Program-made: the position numbers and the translations under genes
NCBI RefSeq assembly: GCF_003594885.1
Contig: NZ_QZEZ01000006.1
Span: forward strand, 215,069-279,068
Direction: 5' to 3'
DNA length: 64,000 bases
Source of the DNA: Vallicoccus soli
GTDB lineage: Bacteria > Actinomycetota > Actinomycetes > Motilibacterales > Motilibacteraceae
Notes under the pieces: model-generated
Told to the model about the DNA's origin: nothing
Seen by the model: the letters and a program-made list of their open reading frames with translations, nothing else
The model's database searches: none
Shown here: positions 18,101 to 25,611 of the stretch, piece after piece
How positions within the stretch are numbered: position 1 is the stretch's first letter
Layout: every line of letters begins with the position of its first letter

Positions 18101-18429
18101 TGCTCTACGAGCACCGCAAGCACGACGGCAGCCTCCCGATCATCGGCGTCAACACCTTCCTGGCGCCGGAGGGGGACCGCGAGGAGCCGGCCCCGGTCGA
18201 GCTGGCCCGCGCCACCGAGGAGGAGAAGCGCTCGCAGCTGCGCCGGCTCGCGGAGTTCCACGAGCGGCACCGCCACGAGGCGCCGGCGGCGCTCGCGAGG
18301 CTGCGCGAGGTCGCGACGTCCGGCGGCAACGTCTTCGACGCGCTCATGGAGGCCGTGCGCTGCTGCTCGCTGGGGCAGATCACCGAGGCGTTCTTCGAGG
18401 TGGGCGGCCAGTACCGCCGCAGCGTCTGA
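15196..18429 (+). CDS. icmF: Fused isobutyryl-CoA mutase IcmF
   Basis: The 1077 residues match the full three-part fusion. The N-terminal B12-binding domain carries DGHD (His26 as the lower axial cobalt ligand) and later GGGGGVIVPEE. The central MeaI-type GTPase chaperone has P-loop GTGGSGKSS (Lys203) and DPSRRR. The C-terminal acyl-CoA mutase TIM barrel includes RFHLLSEGQPATRLSTAFD, GKVGTSGVSV and FYSVSISGYHIAEAGANP. The enzyme interconverts isobutyryl-CoA and n-butyryl-CoA with adenosylcobalamin and loads its own cofactor. GTG 15196 follows GAGGAG. No frameshift is seen. It is probably controlled by the divergent MarR gene. Confidence 0.95.
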   Translation: MSDAPALHVPSRPVRLVTAASLFDGHDAAINVMRRLLQAQGAEVVHLGHDRSVEDVVTAAVQEDVQGVAVSSYQGGHVEYFGYLVERLRERGAGHVRVYGGGGGVIVPEEIALLAGRGVRIFSPQDGQRLGLPGMVNTLVRECDVDLAADGPDVDALLAGDEAALARAVTVLEAGADPALAERVRSAPPVPVLGITGTGGSGKSSLTDELVRRLRRDTEDEVRVAVLAVDPSRRRGGGALLGDRIRMGSIAAGTVFFRSLATRSPGAQVPEHLGDCIAACAAAGVDLVVLETPGIGQGDAAVVPFSDVALYVMTPDYGAASQLEKIDMLDLADVVAVNKFERRGAEDARRDVARQVVRNREAFGTPWEEMPVFGTSAARFDDDGVTALYHHVVDLLRGKGLTAPTGALPRVATRVSTGLTSVLPPSRVRYLAEVADTVRAHHQRTRQQADAARRRQQHAATYDALLAAGEEETARAVAALRDAAEAELDGDVRSGLERWPQVVEAYSADELVYRVRGREVRAPLRVETLSGSRLPRVALPRTRDHGELVAFLRGEGLPGSFPYTAGVFPLRRSGEAPARMFAGEGDPARTNRRFHLLSEGQPATRLSTAFDSVTLYGRDPSDRPDVYGKVGTSGVSVATLDDVAVLYSGFDLCSPTTSVSMTINGPAPAVLAMFLCTAVDQQLDRFREEHGREPSADEAEEVRRRALSTVRGTVQADILKEDQGQNTCIFSTEFALRCMADVQEWFVEHGVRNFYSVSISGYHIAEAGANPISQLAFTLANGFTYVEAYLARGMAVDDFAPNLSFFFSNGMDAEYTVLGRVARRIWAVAMRDRYGADERSQKLKYHVQTSGRSLHAQEMSFNDIRTTLQALCAVYDSANSLHTNAYDEAVTTPTAESVRRALAIQMVIDREWGIADNENPLQGSFVVEELTELVEQAVLEEFDRIAERGGVLGAMETGYQRGRIQDESMLYEHRKHDGSLPIIGVNTFLAPEGDREEPAPVELARATEEEKRSQLRRLAEFHERHRHEAPAALARLREVATSGGNVFDALMEAVRCCSLGQITEAFFEVGGQYRRSV

Positions 18430-18491
18430 GCGACCCGCGGCGAACTTCCGTGCACGGGGCGTATCAGCAGCTTCCCCTGCGGCTCTGACCC

Positions 18492-18517
18492 GGTGGCGCC
18501 CGCAGCGGGCGCCCACC
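18492..18517 (+). terminator. Hairpin downstream of icmF
   Basis: Arms GGTGGCGCCCGC and GCGGGCGCCCACC around a one-base loop form a strong GC stem 62 bp after the icmF stop, with no U-tract. It is likely an intrinsic-type terminator, or a transcript-end structure before the next gene. Confidence 0.5.
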
Positions 18518-18560
18518 CACAGATCCCGTAGGGCGCAGCCCTGAGCGAAGGAGCCTCTGC

Positions 18561-19148
18561 ATGACCACGTCCGCCCACCCGGCGACGACCACCCGGCGGC
18601 GCGTCGCGCTCGCCACGGCCACGGCGCTGGCGGTCACCCCGCTGCTGCTGGCCGGCCCCGCCTCGGCGGCGGGGGCCGCCCCGGCGCAGGCCCTCGCGGC
18701 CACCGCCGAGGTCCCGTCGCACCAGCTCTGGAGCGACGTCGAGGACGGCGTCACCCGCTCGGGCGCGCGCCGCATGCGCACCCAGGCGACGTTCCACATC
18801 GCCGAGCGGCGCGTCACGGCCCTCACCCGCACCTGGAACGGCGTGGCGCTCACGGGCTTCACCGGCGCCGTGCAGCTGGTCTTCCTCGACGCGAACGACC
18901 GCGTCATCGGTGCCGGCGGCGTGCGCACCTACGGCGTCGACGGCACGTGGATCGGGCGGTACGACCGCACCGACTACTGGGAGGAGCACGTCGACGGGCC
19001 GTGGATGGCCGACGTCGCCTCGGTGCGCGTCGTCCACAGCCACGCCGGCAAGGTGCGGCTCAAGGAGATCGTCGCGTACGCCGTCGACACCGCCTCGCCG
19101 GTCGTCGACCTCGTGAACCGGCTCAACGCCGCCAAGCCCGCCAGCTGA
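18561..19148 (+). CDS. Secreted protein of unknown function
   Basis: A 195-residue protein. Residues 1-36 form a clear signal peptide (RRRVALATATALAVTPLLLAGPASA). The mature part is rich in beta-type sequence with several tryptophans (QLWSDVEDGVTRSGARRMR; TWIGRYDRTDYWEEHVDGPW). There are no cysteines and no catalytic motif that I recognise. GAAGGAG precedes the ATG. A second small secreted gene follows 36 bp later, so the two are probably co-transcribed. No function is assigned. Confidence 0.8.
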   Translation: MTTSAHPATTTRRRVALATATALAVTPLLLAGPASAAGAAPAQALAATAEVPSHQLWSDVEDGVTRSGARRMRTQATFHIAERRVTALTRTWNGVALTGFTGAVQLVFLDANDRVIGAGGVRTYGVDGTWIGRYDRTDYWEEHVDGPWMADVASVRVVHSHAGKVRLKEIVAYAVDTASPVVDLVNRLNAAKPAS

Positions 19149-19184
19149 CCGCACCCCACGACACCCTACGGAGAGACCACCAGC

Positions 19185-19565
19185 ATGAGCATGACGAAGC
19201 GCGTCCCCGCCGTCACCGTCCTCGCCGGCCTCGTCCTCGCCGCGACCGCCACGGGGGCGGCCGCGGAGGGACCCGGCGACGTGACGCTGTGGGAGGACTA
19301 CAGCTACACCGGCAGCAAGTACATCGACTACGCCCAGGGCAGCTCCGACGCCGACGAGGTCGAGATCCACTGGTGGGACGGCGACAACGAGATCAGCTCG
19401 GTGAAGAACATGACGGGCAAGTGGCTCGTCCTCTACGCCGACGACGGCCAGCGCGGCAAGAAGGTCTGCCTGCGCCCGGGCGCCATGGTGGCGAACCTCG
19501 GCTGGTACGGCTTCAACGACCAGGCCGAGAGCCTCGCCCTGCGCGACACCAACCCCTGCGCCTGA
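19185..19565 (+). CDS. Small secreted beta-gamma-crystallin-like (inhibitor I36-like) protein
   Basis: The 126-residue protein has a signal peptide at residues 1-27 (TVLAGLVLAATATGAAA). The mature chain contains two Greek-key-like units. The first carries DNEISS, an exact match to the (N/D)(N/D)xx(S/T)S calcium-binding consensus of microbial crystallins. The second carries FNDQAESL, a degenerate version. Two cysteines (VCLRPG and the NPC tail) may form a disulfide. The family includes peptidase inhibitors and calcium-stabilised extracellular proteins; which applies here is unknown. A strong hairpin follows the gene. Confidence 0.8.
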   Translation: MSMTKRVPAVTVLAGLVLAATATGAAAEGPGDVTLWEDYSYTGSKYIDYAQGSSDADEVEIHWWDGDNEISSVKNMTGKWLVLYADDGQRGKKVCLRPGAMVANLGWYGFNDQAESLALRDTNPCA

Positions 19566-19582
19566 GCGCGCGGGGCCGACGA

Positions 19583-19616
19583 CGAGGGGCCGTCCGGGCG
19601 ACCGGGCGGCCCCTCG
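19583..19616 (+). terminator. Strong hairpin terminator after the crystallin-like gene
   Basis: A 15-bp stem (CGAGGGGCCG... pairing with ...CGGCCCCTCG) has one wobble pair and a GCGA loop. It starts 17 bp after the stop codon. Confidence 0.7.
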
Positions 19617-19636
19617 CCGTGCGCGCCCGGCGGTGG

Positions 19637-19642
19637 CAGGAT
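19637..19642 (+). promoter_or_regulatory. Candidate leaderless -10 box (CAGGAT) for the DUF1697 gene
   Basis: The hexamer lies 7 nt before the GTG at 19650, with no ribosome-binding site between. This is the spacing expected when transcription starts at the start codon. Confidence 0.4.
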
Positions 19643-19649
19643 CCGGGCC

Positions 19650-20177
19650 GTGCGCTGCGCCCTGCTCGTGCGCGCCGTCAACGTCGGCGGCCGCAGCCGG
19701 CTGCCCTCGGCCGACCTGCGGCGCGCGGTCGAGGCGGCCGGCGGGACGCAGGTCGCGACGTACCTGCAGAGCGGCAACGCCGTCTGCGGCACCGACCTCG
19801 CCCCGGACGCCCTGGCCGTCCGCGTCGAGGCGGCGCTGGCGGACGTGGCGGGGGTCCGCACCGACGTCCTCGCGCGCACCGGCGAGGAGCTGGCCGCCGT
19901 CGTCGCGGCGAACCCGTTCCCCGACGCCCTCGCGCAGCCGTCCTGGCTGCACGTGGTCTTCCTCGGCGCGCCGCTCGCCCCGGAGGTCGCCGCGGGGCTC
20001 GACCCCGCCGCGTGGCTGCCCGACCGGTTCGCCGTCGCCGGGCGGGAGGTCTACGCGGCGTACGCCGGCGGCTCGGGCCGCAGCCGGATGAGCGCCGGGC
20101 TCCTGCGGGGCGTGCCCCTCGTCGCCACCGCCCGGAACTGGGGCACCGTCCGGGCGCTGGCCGAGCGCACCGCCTGA
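19650..20177 (+). CDS. DUF1697 domain-containing protein
   Basis: The 175-residue protein begins with the family pattern LLVRAVNVGGRSRLPSADL, then TYLQSGNAVCGT, and ends with SAGLLRGVPLVATARNWGTV, the conserved C-terminal block. The family's biochemical role is unknown. It is a single gene between two hairpins and is probably translated from a leaderless transcript. Confidence 0.9.
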   Translation: MRCALLVRAVNVGGRSRLPSADLRRAVEAAGGTQVATYLQSGNAVCGTDLAPDALAVRVEAALADVAGVRTDVLARTGEELAAVVAANPFPDALAQPSWLHVVFLGAPLAPEVAAGLDPAAWLPDRFAVAGREVYAAYAGGSGRSRMSAGLLRGVPLVATARNWGTVRALAERTA

Positions 20178-20201
20178 GGCCCGCCCCGGCCGGGGCGGGC
20201 C
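20178..20201. terminator. Perfect 24-bp palindrome between convergent genes
   Basis: GGCCCGCCCCGG is followed directly by its complement, between the DUF1697 stop and the acyltransferase stop. It is probably a bidirectional terminator. Confidence 0.65.
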
Positions 20202-20209
20202 GACCCGGC

Positions 20210-22333
20210 TCAGCCGGCCTGCGCCTCCCGCGTCAGCTCCCGGCCCAGGGCGCCCGAGAGCCGGGCGCTGAAGGACGCGGTGAGGTGGTCGTCGTCGCGG
20301 TACATGACGACGCCGTCGCGGGTGACCGCGGGGCACGGGTCGGTGGGGCAGACGTCGAGCGTCAGGCGCACGGAGCCGACCGAGGGGTGGGCGCGCGCGG
20401 CCTCCTGCTCGGCCGCGGCGATCTCCTCGTCGGACACGACCTGGCCGTCGCGGGGGAAGTCGCAGCCGCGCAGGTCGCCCGGGTCCTCCGAGAGGCAGGC
20501 GGGCACGTCGACCGTGGGCTTCGGCGTGTCGCGCAGCACGACCACCCGCGAGGCGACGTCGTCGAGCGCGTCGAACATCTCCTCGGACCCCTCGACCCAG
20601 GCCGCGTGGCGCTCCTCGGGGGCGATGTCCTCGTACGAGGCGTCGACCGCGTTGGGGAAGTGCCCGCCGACCCGGCCGACGGCGACGAGGTCGAGGCGGG
20701 GCAGCCCCGCCATGCGCTCCAGCACGTGCGCCCGCCACTCCTCGCACTGGGTGTAGGGCACCCGCCCGCGCTGGAGCTGGTGGACCCCGTGCGGCGCGCA
20801 GCCGGCCTTGCCCCAGAACCACAGGGTCCAGCCGCGCTCCCGCGCGAGCTGCTCGAAGGCGGGGAACCACTGCTCGGCGTGCGAGTCGCCCCACAGCGCG
20901 ACGACCCGCGAGCCGTCCTCCGCGCCGAAGCGGCACTCGGTGCCGGCGGTGGTCGTCGGGTAGTCCACGTGGCAGCCGTCGGTGCCCTCCGGCCGGTCGG
21001 CGCGGGCCTCCTCCGGGCTCAGGGTGGTGCTCGTCGCGTCGGGTCCGGTGAGGACGGCCGAGCCGACGGCGGGCGTACCGCCCGGGACGGCGCCGCCCGG
21101 CTCCAGCGGCAGGACCGCGGCCGAGGCGAGCGGCGGGCCGCTCTCGGTGCCCCGGGGCGCGGTGCCGCCGGTGCCGACGACGCCCGCGCCGAGCGAGGCG
21201 ACGACGGCGACGGCGGTCAGGCCGGCGCCGAGGGCCAGCGAGCGCCCGTCGCGCAGGGCCAGGCCCCGCGCGTGCCGCACCGGCTCCTCGACGAGCCGGT
21301 GGGTCAGGGCGGCCAGGCCGAACGAGACGACGACCGCCGCCAGCGTGGCGAGGGTGCTGCCCCGGGCCGCTCCGCCGGCGCCGCCGACGAGGGCGTCGCC
21401 GCCCGCCGTGCCGCCGCTGAGCGCCCCGGCGAGGACGAGGCACGGCCAGTGCCAGAGGTACCAGCCGTAGGAGATCCGCCCGACGTAGCGCAGGGCCCGG
21501 TTGTCGAGCAGGCGGGGTACGCCGGCGGAGGTCCCGACGGCGGCGGTGCCGCCGGCGAGGACGACGAGCGCGGTGCCGAGCACCGGCACGGCCGCGGCGG
21601 CCCCGGGGAAGACGGTGGTGCTGTCGTACGCCAGGGCGGCGACGACGACGGCGAGCAGGCCGGCCCAGCCGGCGGCGAGGGCGGCGGGGCGCGGCACCCG
21701 CGCCACGAGCGGCGCGGCGAGCGCCAGCGCGGCGCCGACGGCGAGCTCCCAGGCCCGGGTGTGCAGGCCGTAGTAGGCGACGGGCCCGGCGGTGCGGGTG
21801 GTCAGCGCGGACACGGCGAAGGACAGGCCGCCGACCACGGCGAGCAGCAGGGCGACGCGGGTGACCGCGACCCGCGGGCTGCGCCGCGCCAGGCCGGCGC
21901 CCGCCACGAGGAGGAGCAGCAGCGGCCAGGCGACGTAGAACTGCTCCTCCACCGCGAGCGACCAGTAGTGCAGCACCGGGCTCTTGTCGGTGTCGGCCAT
22001 GTACTCGGTCGACTCGGCCGCGAACTGCCAGTTGGCGACGTAGAGCGCCGCCGCCCGCACGTCGCCCGCCAGTCCGCCGTGGTCCAGCGGCGGCAGGACG
22101 AGGTACGACACCACGGCCGTGACCACGAGGACGAGCGTGGACATCGGCAGCAGCCGGCGGGCGCGGCGCGCCCAGAAGCGGCGCAGCGAGACGGTGCCGG
22201 TGGTCCGCAGCTCGTGCAGCAGCAGGCCGGTGATGAGGAAGCCGGACAGCACGAAGAAGACGTCGACGCCGACGTACCCCCCGGCCAGGGCGCCGACCCC
22301 CGCGTGGAAGGCGACGACGAGGCCGACCGCCAC
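20210..22333 (-). CDS. Acyltransferase-3 / SGNH-domain O-acyltransferase
   Basis: From GTG 22333 the protein has 707 residues. About ten membrane helices of the acyltransferase-3 family begin with FHAGVGALAGGYVGVDVFFVLSG. A C-terminal extracellular SGNH domain carries ALWGDSHAEQW (catalytic Ser near residue 482) and RDDDHLT (catalytic Asp/His near 680). Such proteins O-acetylate cell-wall or exopolysaccharides. The conserved DIEGLRAV that should precede the first helix is encoded in frame upstream of GTG 22333, but no ATG, GTG or TTG lies between it and the stop at 22559. The annotated start is therefore probably wrong or a base is missing (see findings). Confidence 0.88.
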   Translation of the reverse strand: MAVGLVVAFHAGVGALAGGYVGVDVFFVLSGFLITGLLLHELRTTGTVSLRRFWARRARRLLPMSTLVLVVTAVVSYLVLPPLDHGGLAGDVRAAALYVANWQFAAESTEYMADTDKSPVLHYWSLAVEEQFYVAWPLLLLLVAGAGLARRSPRVAVTRVALLLAVVGGLSFAVSALTTRTAGPVAYYGLHTRAWELAVGAALALAAPLVARVPRPAALAAGWAGLLAVVVAALAYDSTTVFPGAAAAVPVLGTALVVLAGGTAAVGTSAGVPRLLDNRALRYVGRISYGWYLWHWPCLVLAGALSGGTAGGDALVGGAGGAARGSTLATLAAVVVSFGLAALTHRLVEEPVRHARGLALRDGRSLALGAGLTAVAVVASLGAGVVGTGGTAPRGTESGPPLASAAVLPLEPGGAVPGGTPAVGSAVLTGPDATSTTLSPEEARADRPEGTDGCHVDYPTTTAGTECRFGAEDGSRVVALWGDSHAEQWFPAFEQLARERGWTLWFWGKAGCAPHGVHQLQRGRVPYTQCEEWRAHVLERMAGLPRLDLVAVGRVGGHFPNAVDASYEDIAPEERHAAWVEGSEEMFDALDDVASRVVVLRDTPKPTVDVPACLSEDPGDLRGCDFPRDGQVVSDEEIAAAEQEAARAHPSVGSVRLTLDVCPTDPCPAVTRDGVVMYRDDDHLTASFSARLSGALGRELTREAQAG

Positions 22334-22558
22334 CGCGCGCAGGCCCTCGATGTCCCCCCGGTGCCTCCCCCCGGACGTCGCCCCGGCCCGTGCCCCGCGC
22401 CGCGCGTCGGCGGCGGCGAGGTCGACGGCGGGGGCGGCGGTGCCGCTCAGGACGCGCTCCGCTCGACCGTGCGCGGGGTGCTGCGGGGGCCGGCGGGCGG
22501 CGGCAGGTGGATCGGTGTCACGCCACCCATGGTCGCAGCCCGCGACGGGTGCGGCGCG
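22334..22558 (-). other. Open extension of the acyltransferase frame without a start codon
   Basis: The acyltransferase frame stays open through this stretch and encodes GRHRGDIEGLRA just before GTG 22333. An ATG at 22530 and a GTG at 22521 lie in a neighbouring frame that stops at TGA near 22447. One inserted base between about 22447 and 22470 would join them into a normal N-terminus. No other gene is seen here. Confidence 0.5.
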
Positions 22559-23431
22559 TCACCGCGCCCGGCCGGTCAGGTCCGCGCACCCCTCCTCACC
22601 GGGCAGGAGCGGGCGCAGGACGACGGACCACTCCGCGCCGCCGGAGGTCCAGGGGGTTAGCGCGTCGGCGTCCGCGGCCGCGTCGAGCACCGCGTCGGCC
22701 TGCGCCCCCCGGGCGACGACGCAGCCGCCCTCGACCCCCTCGCCGAGGGGCTCGCCCGGCAGGGCGGGGCCGGGCCACGGCACGGGGGTCCGCGCACCGA
22801 CCGCGGGGTCGGCCGGGCCGGGCGGCACGGGGGCGACGAGGGCGGCGACCGCCGCGGGCTCGTACGGCGAGGTCGCGGCGCCCTGCACGGCCGCGGCGGC
22901 CTCCTCCACGGCCGCCGCGAGGCGCGCCCGGGCGTCCTGCTGCTCCGCGGTGAGCGCGGGGTCGGGGGCGACGGCCTCGGCGAGGGCGTACGCCTCGAGG
23001 ACGTGCTCCCGGCCCTCGTGCCGGAGGGTGACCCGCGTCGTCGTCGCGTCGGCCACCGGCGGCTCGCCGAGGTCCGGGTCCCCGCCGACCCCGGCGTCGA
23101 GGAGCGCCTGCACCAGCCGGTCGACCTGCTCCGCCGGGAGCGTCCCCGTGGCCACCGGCCGCAGCGCGGGGCCCGGGTAGACGGCGGGGACCGCAGCGGA
23201 GGTGTGCGCCGTGCCGTCGGCCTCCACGACGAGGAGGGGCAGCCGTGCGGCCAGCTCCTGCGGGCTCGTGAACCCGCCCGTGGCGTCGACGCGCAGGACG
23301 GGGCCCGGTGCAGGCTCCTCGCCAGCGCCCGGGGAGGCCCCGGACGTCGTCGTGGTGCTCCCGCAGCCCGCGGCCAGGGCCGCGGTGACCAGCAGGCTCG
23401 TCGTCAGCGCGCGCGTGCGTCGGGTCCCCAT
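22559..23431 (-). CDS. Putative lipoprotein of unknown function
   Basis: A 290-residue protein. The N-terminus has two Arg pairs, a short hydrophobic segment and the lipobox-like ALAAGC, with Cys23 as the likely lipidated residue; a Ser/Thr/Pro-rich linker follows. The mature domain is Ala/Val-rich with GCVVARG and EEGCADLTG near the end (one Cys each, possible disulfide). I do not recognise the family. It is upstream of, and co-directional with, the acyltransferase, so it may be an envelope partner. Confidence 0.75.
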   Translation of the reverse strand: MGTRRTRALTTSLLVTAALAAGCGSTTTTSGASPGAGEEPAPGPVLRVDATGGFTSPQELAARLPLLVVEADGTAHTSAAVPAVYPGPALRPVATGTLPAEQVDRLVQALLDAGVGGDPDLGEPPVADATTTRVTLRHEGREHVLEAYALAEAVAPDPALTAEQQDARARLAAAVEEAAAAVQGAATSPYEPAAVAALVAPVPPGPADPAVGARTPVPWPGPALPGEPLGEGVEGGCVVARGAQADAVLDAAADADALTPWTSGGAEWSVVLRPLLPGEEGCADLTGRAR

Positions 23432-23485
23432 GGGCCTGCGACGCAGCGGCGGGCGGAGCGGTTCCCGCGCCGGTCCGCAGGCGCG

Positions 23486-24913
23486 TCAGACCACGTACGC
23501 CGCCGGCGCCGGACCGTCCTGCGGCGCCACGTCGGCCGCCGCCGCGGCGAGGTCGGCGACGGCCCGGCGCAGCACGGGCGCCGGGTGGGTGTACGGCAGG
23601 CGGAGCCGGTCCTCGAACGCGTGCCCGGCGCCGAAGCGGGGCCCGGCGGCGAGGTGCAGCCCGCGCCGCGCGGCGGCGGCCACGAGCGCGCTCGACGTCG
23701 GGGCGGGCAGCCGGCACCAGAGGAACAGGCCCCCGGAGGGCACCGGGACCTCCCAGGAGGGCAGGTGCTCGCCGAGGGCGGCGACGAGCGCGGCGCGTGA
23801 GGCGCGCAGGGCCGGGCGGCGCTCGGCGAGCACCGCGTCCAGCCCGTCGAGCAGGTGGCAGGCCGCGAGCTGCTCCACGACGGGGCCGCTGAGCTCGCGC
23901 CGGGCGAGGGCCGCGGCGAGCCGGTGCACGAGCGGGGGGTCGGCGCGCAGCCAGCCGACCCGCAGCCCGCCCCACACCGCCTTGCTCAGCGTGCCGACGG
24001 ACACCGAGCGGCCCGGCGCGAGCGCGGCGGCCAGCGGGGGCGGGGGCTCGCCGTCGAGCGCGAGCTCGGCGAAGGTCTCGTCGACGAGGGCCAGCGTCCC
24101 GGCCCCCTGGAGCCCGGCGGCGAGCCGGCGCCGCTGGGCGGCGTCGAGGGTGAGGCCGGTCGGGTTCTGGGCGTCGGGCACGAGGTACGCGAGCGGGGCG
24201 CCCGTCGCGCGGGCCGCCGCCGACAGCGCGGCGACCGCGCCGTCCCCGTCGCCGAGCGCGACGGGGACGCGGGCGGGCCGGGCGCCGCCGGCGGCGAGCG
24301 CGTCGAGGGCGTTGGGGTAGCCCGGGTCCTCGACGACCACCCGCTGCCCGCGGCGCAGCAGCACGTCGAGGCAGGCGCTCAGGCCGTGCAGCGCGCCCGA
24401 GGTGACGAGGACCTGCTCCGGGGTCGTCGGCAGGCCGCGGCGGGCGTACCGCTCGGCGATGCGGGCCCGCAGCCCCGGCAGCCCGCCGGGGTGGTAGCCG
24501 TGCCCGGGCAGCAGCCGGGGAAGCTCGTCGAGGGCGGCGGCGTACGCGGCCGGCACCTGCGGCGGCGCGGCCGGCGCGGCGTGCGCGAGGTCGAGGACGC
24601 CCTCGCCGACCGGGCCCGGGACCCAGCCCGCCCGCACCGGGCCGGCGGGCAGCGCCGTCCAGGTGCCGGCGCCCTGGCGGGCGAGCGCCCAGCCGTCGTC
24701 GCGCAGGCGGCGGTAGGCCGAGGTCACGGTGTCGCGGCTGAGCCCGAGCGCGGGGGCGAGCTCGCGCTCGGCGGGGAGCCGCGCCCCGACGGGCAGCCGG
24801 CCGTCGGCCACGAGCAGGCGCAGGCGCGCGGCGAGCGCGGCGTAGCGCGGGCCGCGCTCCGCGCCGAGGTCGCCGACGAGGCCCGCCAGCCGGGCTGCGC
24901 CCACCGCGTCCAT
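23486..24913 (-). CDS. yczR: MocR-type GntR regulator with aminotransferase domain (YczR-like)
   Basis: The 475-residue protein has an N-terminal GntR winged helix (RLPVGARLPAERELAPALGLSRDTVTSAYRRL, cut by linker after about residue 85). A fold-type-I aminotransferase domain follows, with the PLP lysine in TLSKAVWGGLRVGW and DAQNPTG. MocR proteins sense PLP or amino-vitamer ligands. The divergent neighbour is a YczE-like membrane protein, and the yczR/yczE pairing is a known MocR arrangement, hence the symbol. The ATG at 24913 has GGGAG upstream. It probably binds the dyad in the 57-bp gap. Confidence 0.85.
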   Translation of the reverse strand: MDAVGAARLAGLVGDLGAERGPRYAALAARLRLLVADGRLPVGARLPAERELAPALGLSRDTVTSAYRRLRDDGWALARQGAGTWTALPAGPVRAGWVPGPVGEGVLDLAHAAPAAPPQVPAAYAAALDELPRLLPGHGYHPGGLPGLRARIAERYARRGLPTTPEQVLVTSGALHGLSACLDVLLRRGQRVVVEDPGYPNALDALAAGGARPARVPVALGDGDGAVAALSAAARATGAPLAYLVPDAQNPTGLTLDAAQRRRLAAGLQGAGTLALVDETFAELALDGEPPPPLAAALAPGRSVSVGTLSKAVWGGLRVGWLRADPPLVHRLAAALARRELSGPVVEQLAACHLLDGLDAVLAERRPALRASRAALVAALGEHLPSWEVPVPSGGLFLWCRLPAPTSSALVAAAARRGLHLAAGPRFGAGHAFEDRLRLPYTHPAPVLRRAVADLAAAAADVAPQDGPAPAAYVV

Positions 24914-24926
24914 GCCACTCCCGCCG

Positions 24927-24951
24927 ATTGGCCTGCTGCCGACCCGCCAAT
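24927..24951. promoter_or_regulatory. Candidate MocR operator (ATTGGC ... GCCAAT)
   Basis: Inverted hexamers 13 bp apart lie in the 57-bp gap between the MocR gene and the divergent yczE-like gene. Such dyads are expected for MocR dimers. This is inferred from position. Confidence 0.45.
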
Positions 24952-24970
24952 GCTGGGCCACGATGGGCGG

Positions 24971-25597
24971 GTGCCGCAACGCCTGCCCCGCCGCCTCGTC
25001 CAGCTCTACGCCGGCCTCGTGCTGTACGGCGCCTCCATGGCGCTGCTCGTGCGCGCCGAGCTCGGCGTCATGCCCTGGGACGTGCTGCACCAGGGCCTCG
25101 CCGGGATCCTCGGCTGGTCCCTCGGGACGGTGACGATCGCCGTCGGGGCGCTCGTCCTGCTGCTGTGGGTCCCGCTGCGCGAGCGGCCGGGCCTCGGGAC
25201 GGTGAGCAACGTGCTCGTCATCGGCCTCGCCGTCGACGCGGTGCTGCGGGTGCTGCCCGAGGTCGACGGGCTCGCCCTGCGGGTCGTGCTCGCCGTCGCG
25301 GGGACGCTGCTCAACGCCGTCGCCACGGCGGCGTACATCGGCGTGCGCCTCGGCCCCGGCCCCCGCGACGGGCTCATGACCGGGCTCGTGCGGCGCACCG
25401 GCGGCTCGGTGCGGCTCGTCCGGACCTCCATCGAGGTCGCCGTCGTGGCGCTCGGGTGGGTGCTCGGCGGCACGTTCGGCGCGGCCACCGTGCTGTACGC
25501 CCTCGCCATCGGCCCGCTCGTGCAGATCGCCCTGCCGCGCTTCGAGGTGGGGCCGGCGCGGGCGCCGCTGCGCCCGCGCCGGCCCGCCCCCGCCTGA
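24971..25597 (+). CDS. yczE: YczE/YitT-type integral membrane protein
   Basis: The 208-residue protein has about five predicted membrane helices (QLYAGLVLYGASMALLV, TVTIAVGALVLLLWV, LRVVLAVAGTLLNAVAT, IEVAVVALGWVLGG). The loops ELGVMPWDVLHQG and GPGPRDGLMTGL are typical of YczE proteins. Its transport role is unproven in the family. GTG 24971 was chosen as the first in-frame start after the operator; the longer open frame overlaps the MocR gene. It pairs with the divergent MocR regulator. Confidence 0.85.
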   Translation: MPQRLPRRLVQLYAGLVLYGASMALLVRAELGVMPWDVLHQGLAGILGWSLGTVTIAVGALVLLLWVPLRERPGLGTVSNVLVIGLAVDAVLRVLPEVDGLALRVVLAVAGTLLNAVATAAYIGVRLGPGPRDGLMTGLVRRTGGSVRLVRTSIEVAVVALGWVLGGTFGAATVLYALAIGPLVQIALPRFEVGPARAPLRPRRPAPA

Positions 25598-25611
25598 CGG
25601 GGCCCGACGGG

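Noticed and set aside
14521..21443. Very long minus-strand frames opposite icmF and the secreted genes
   Set aside because: They have no recognisable motifs, are low-complexity Arg/Ala/His/Val-rich, and mirror well-supported plus-strand genes.
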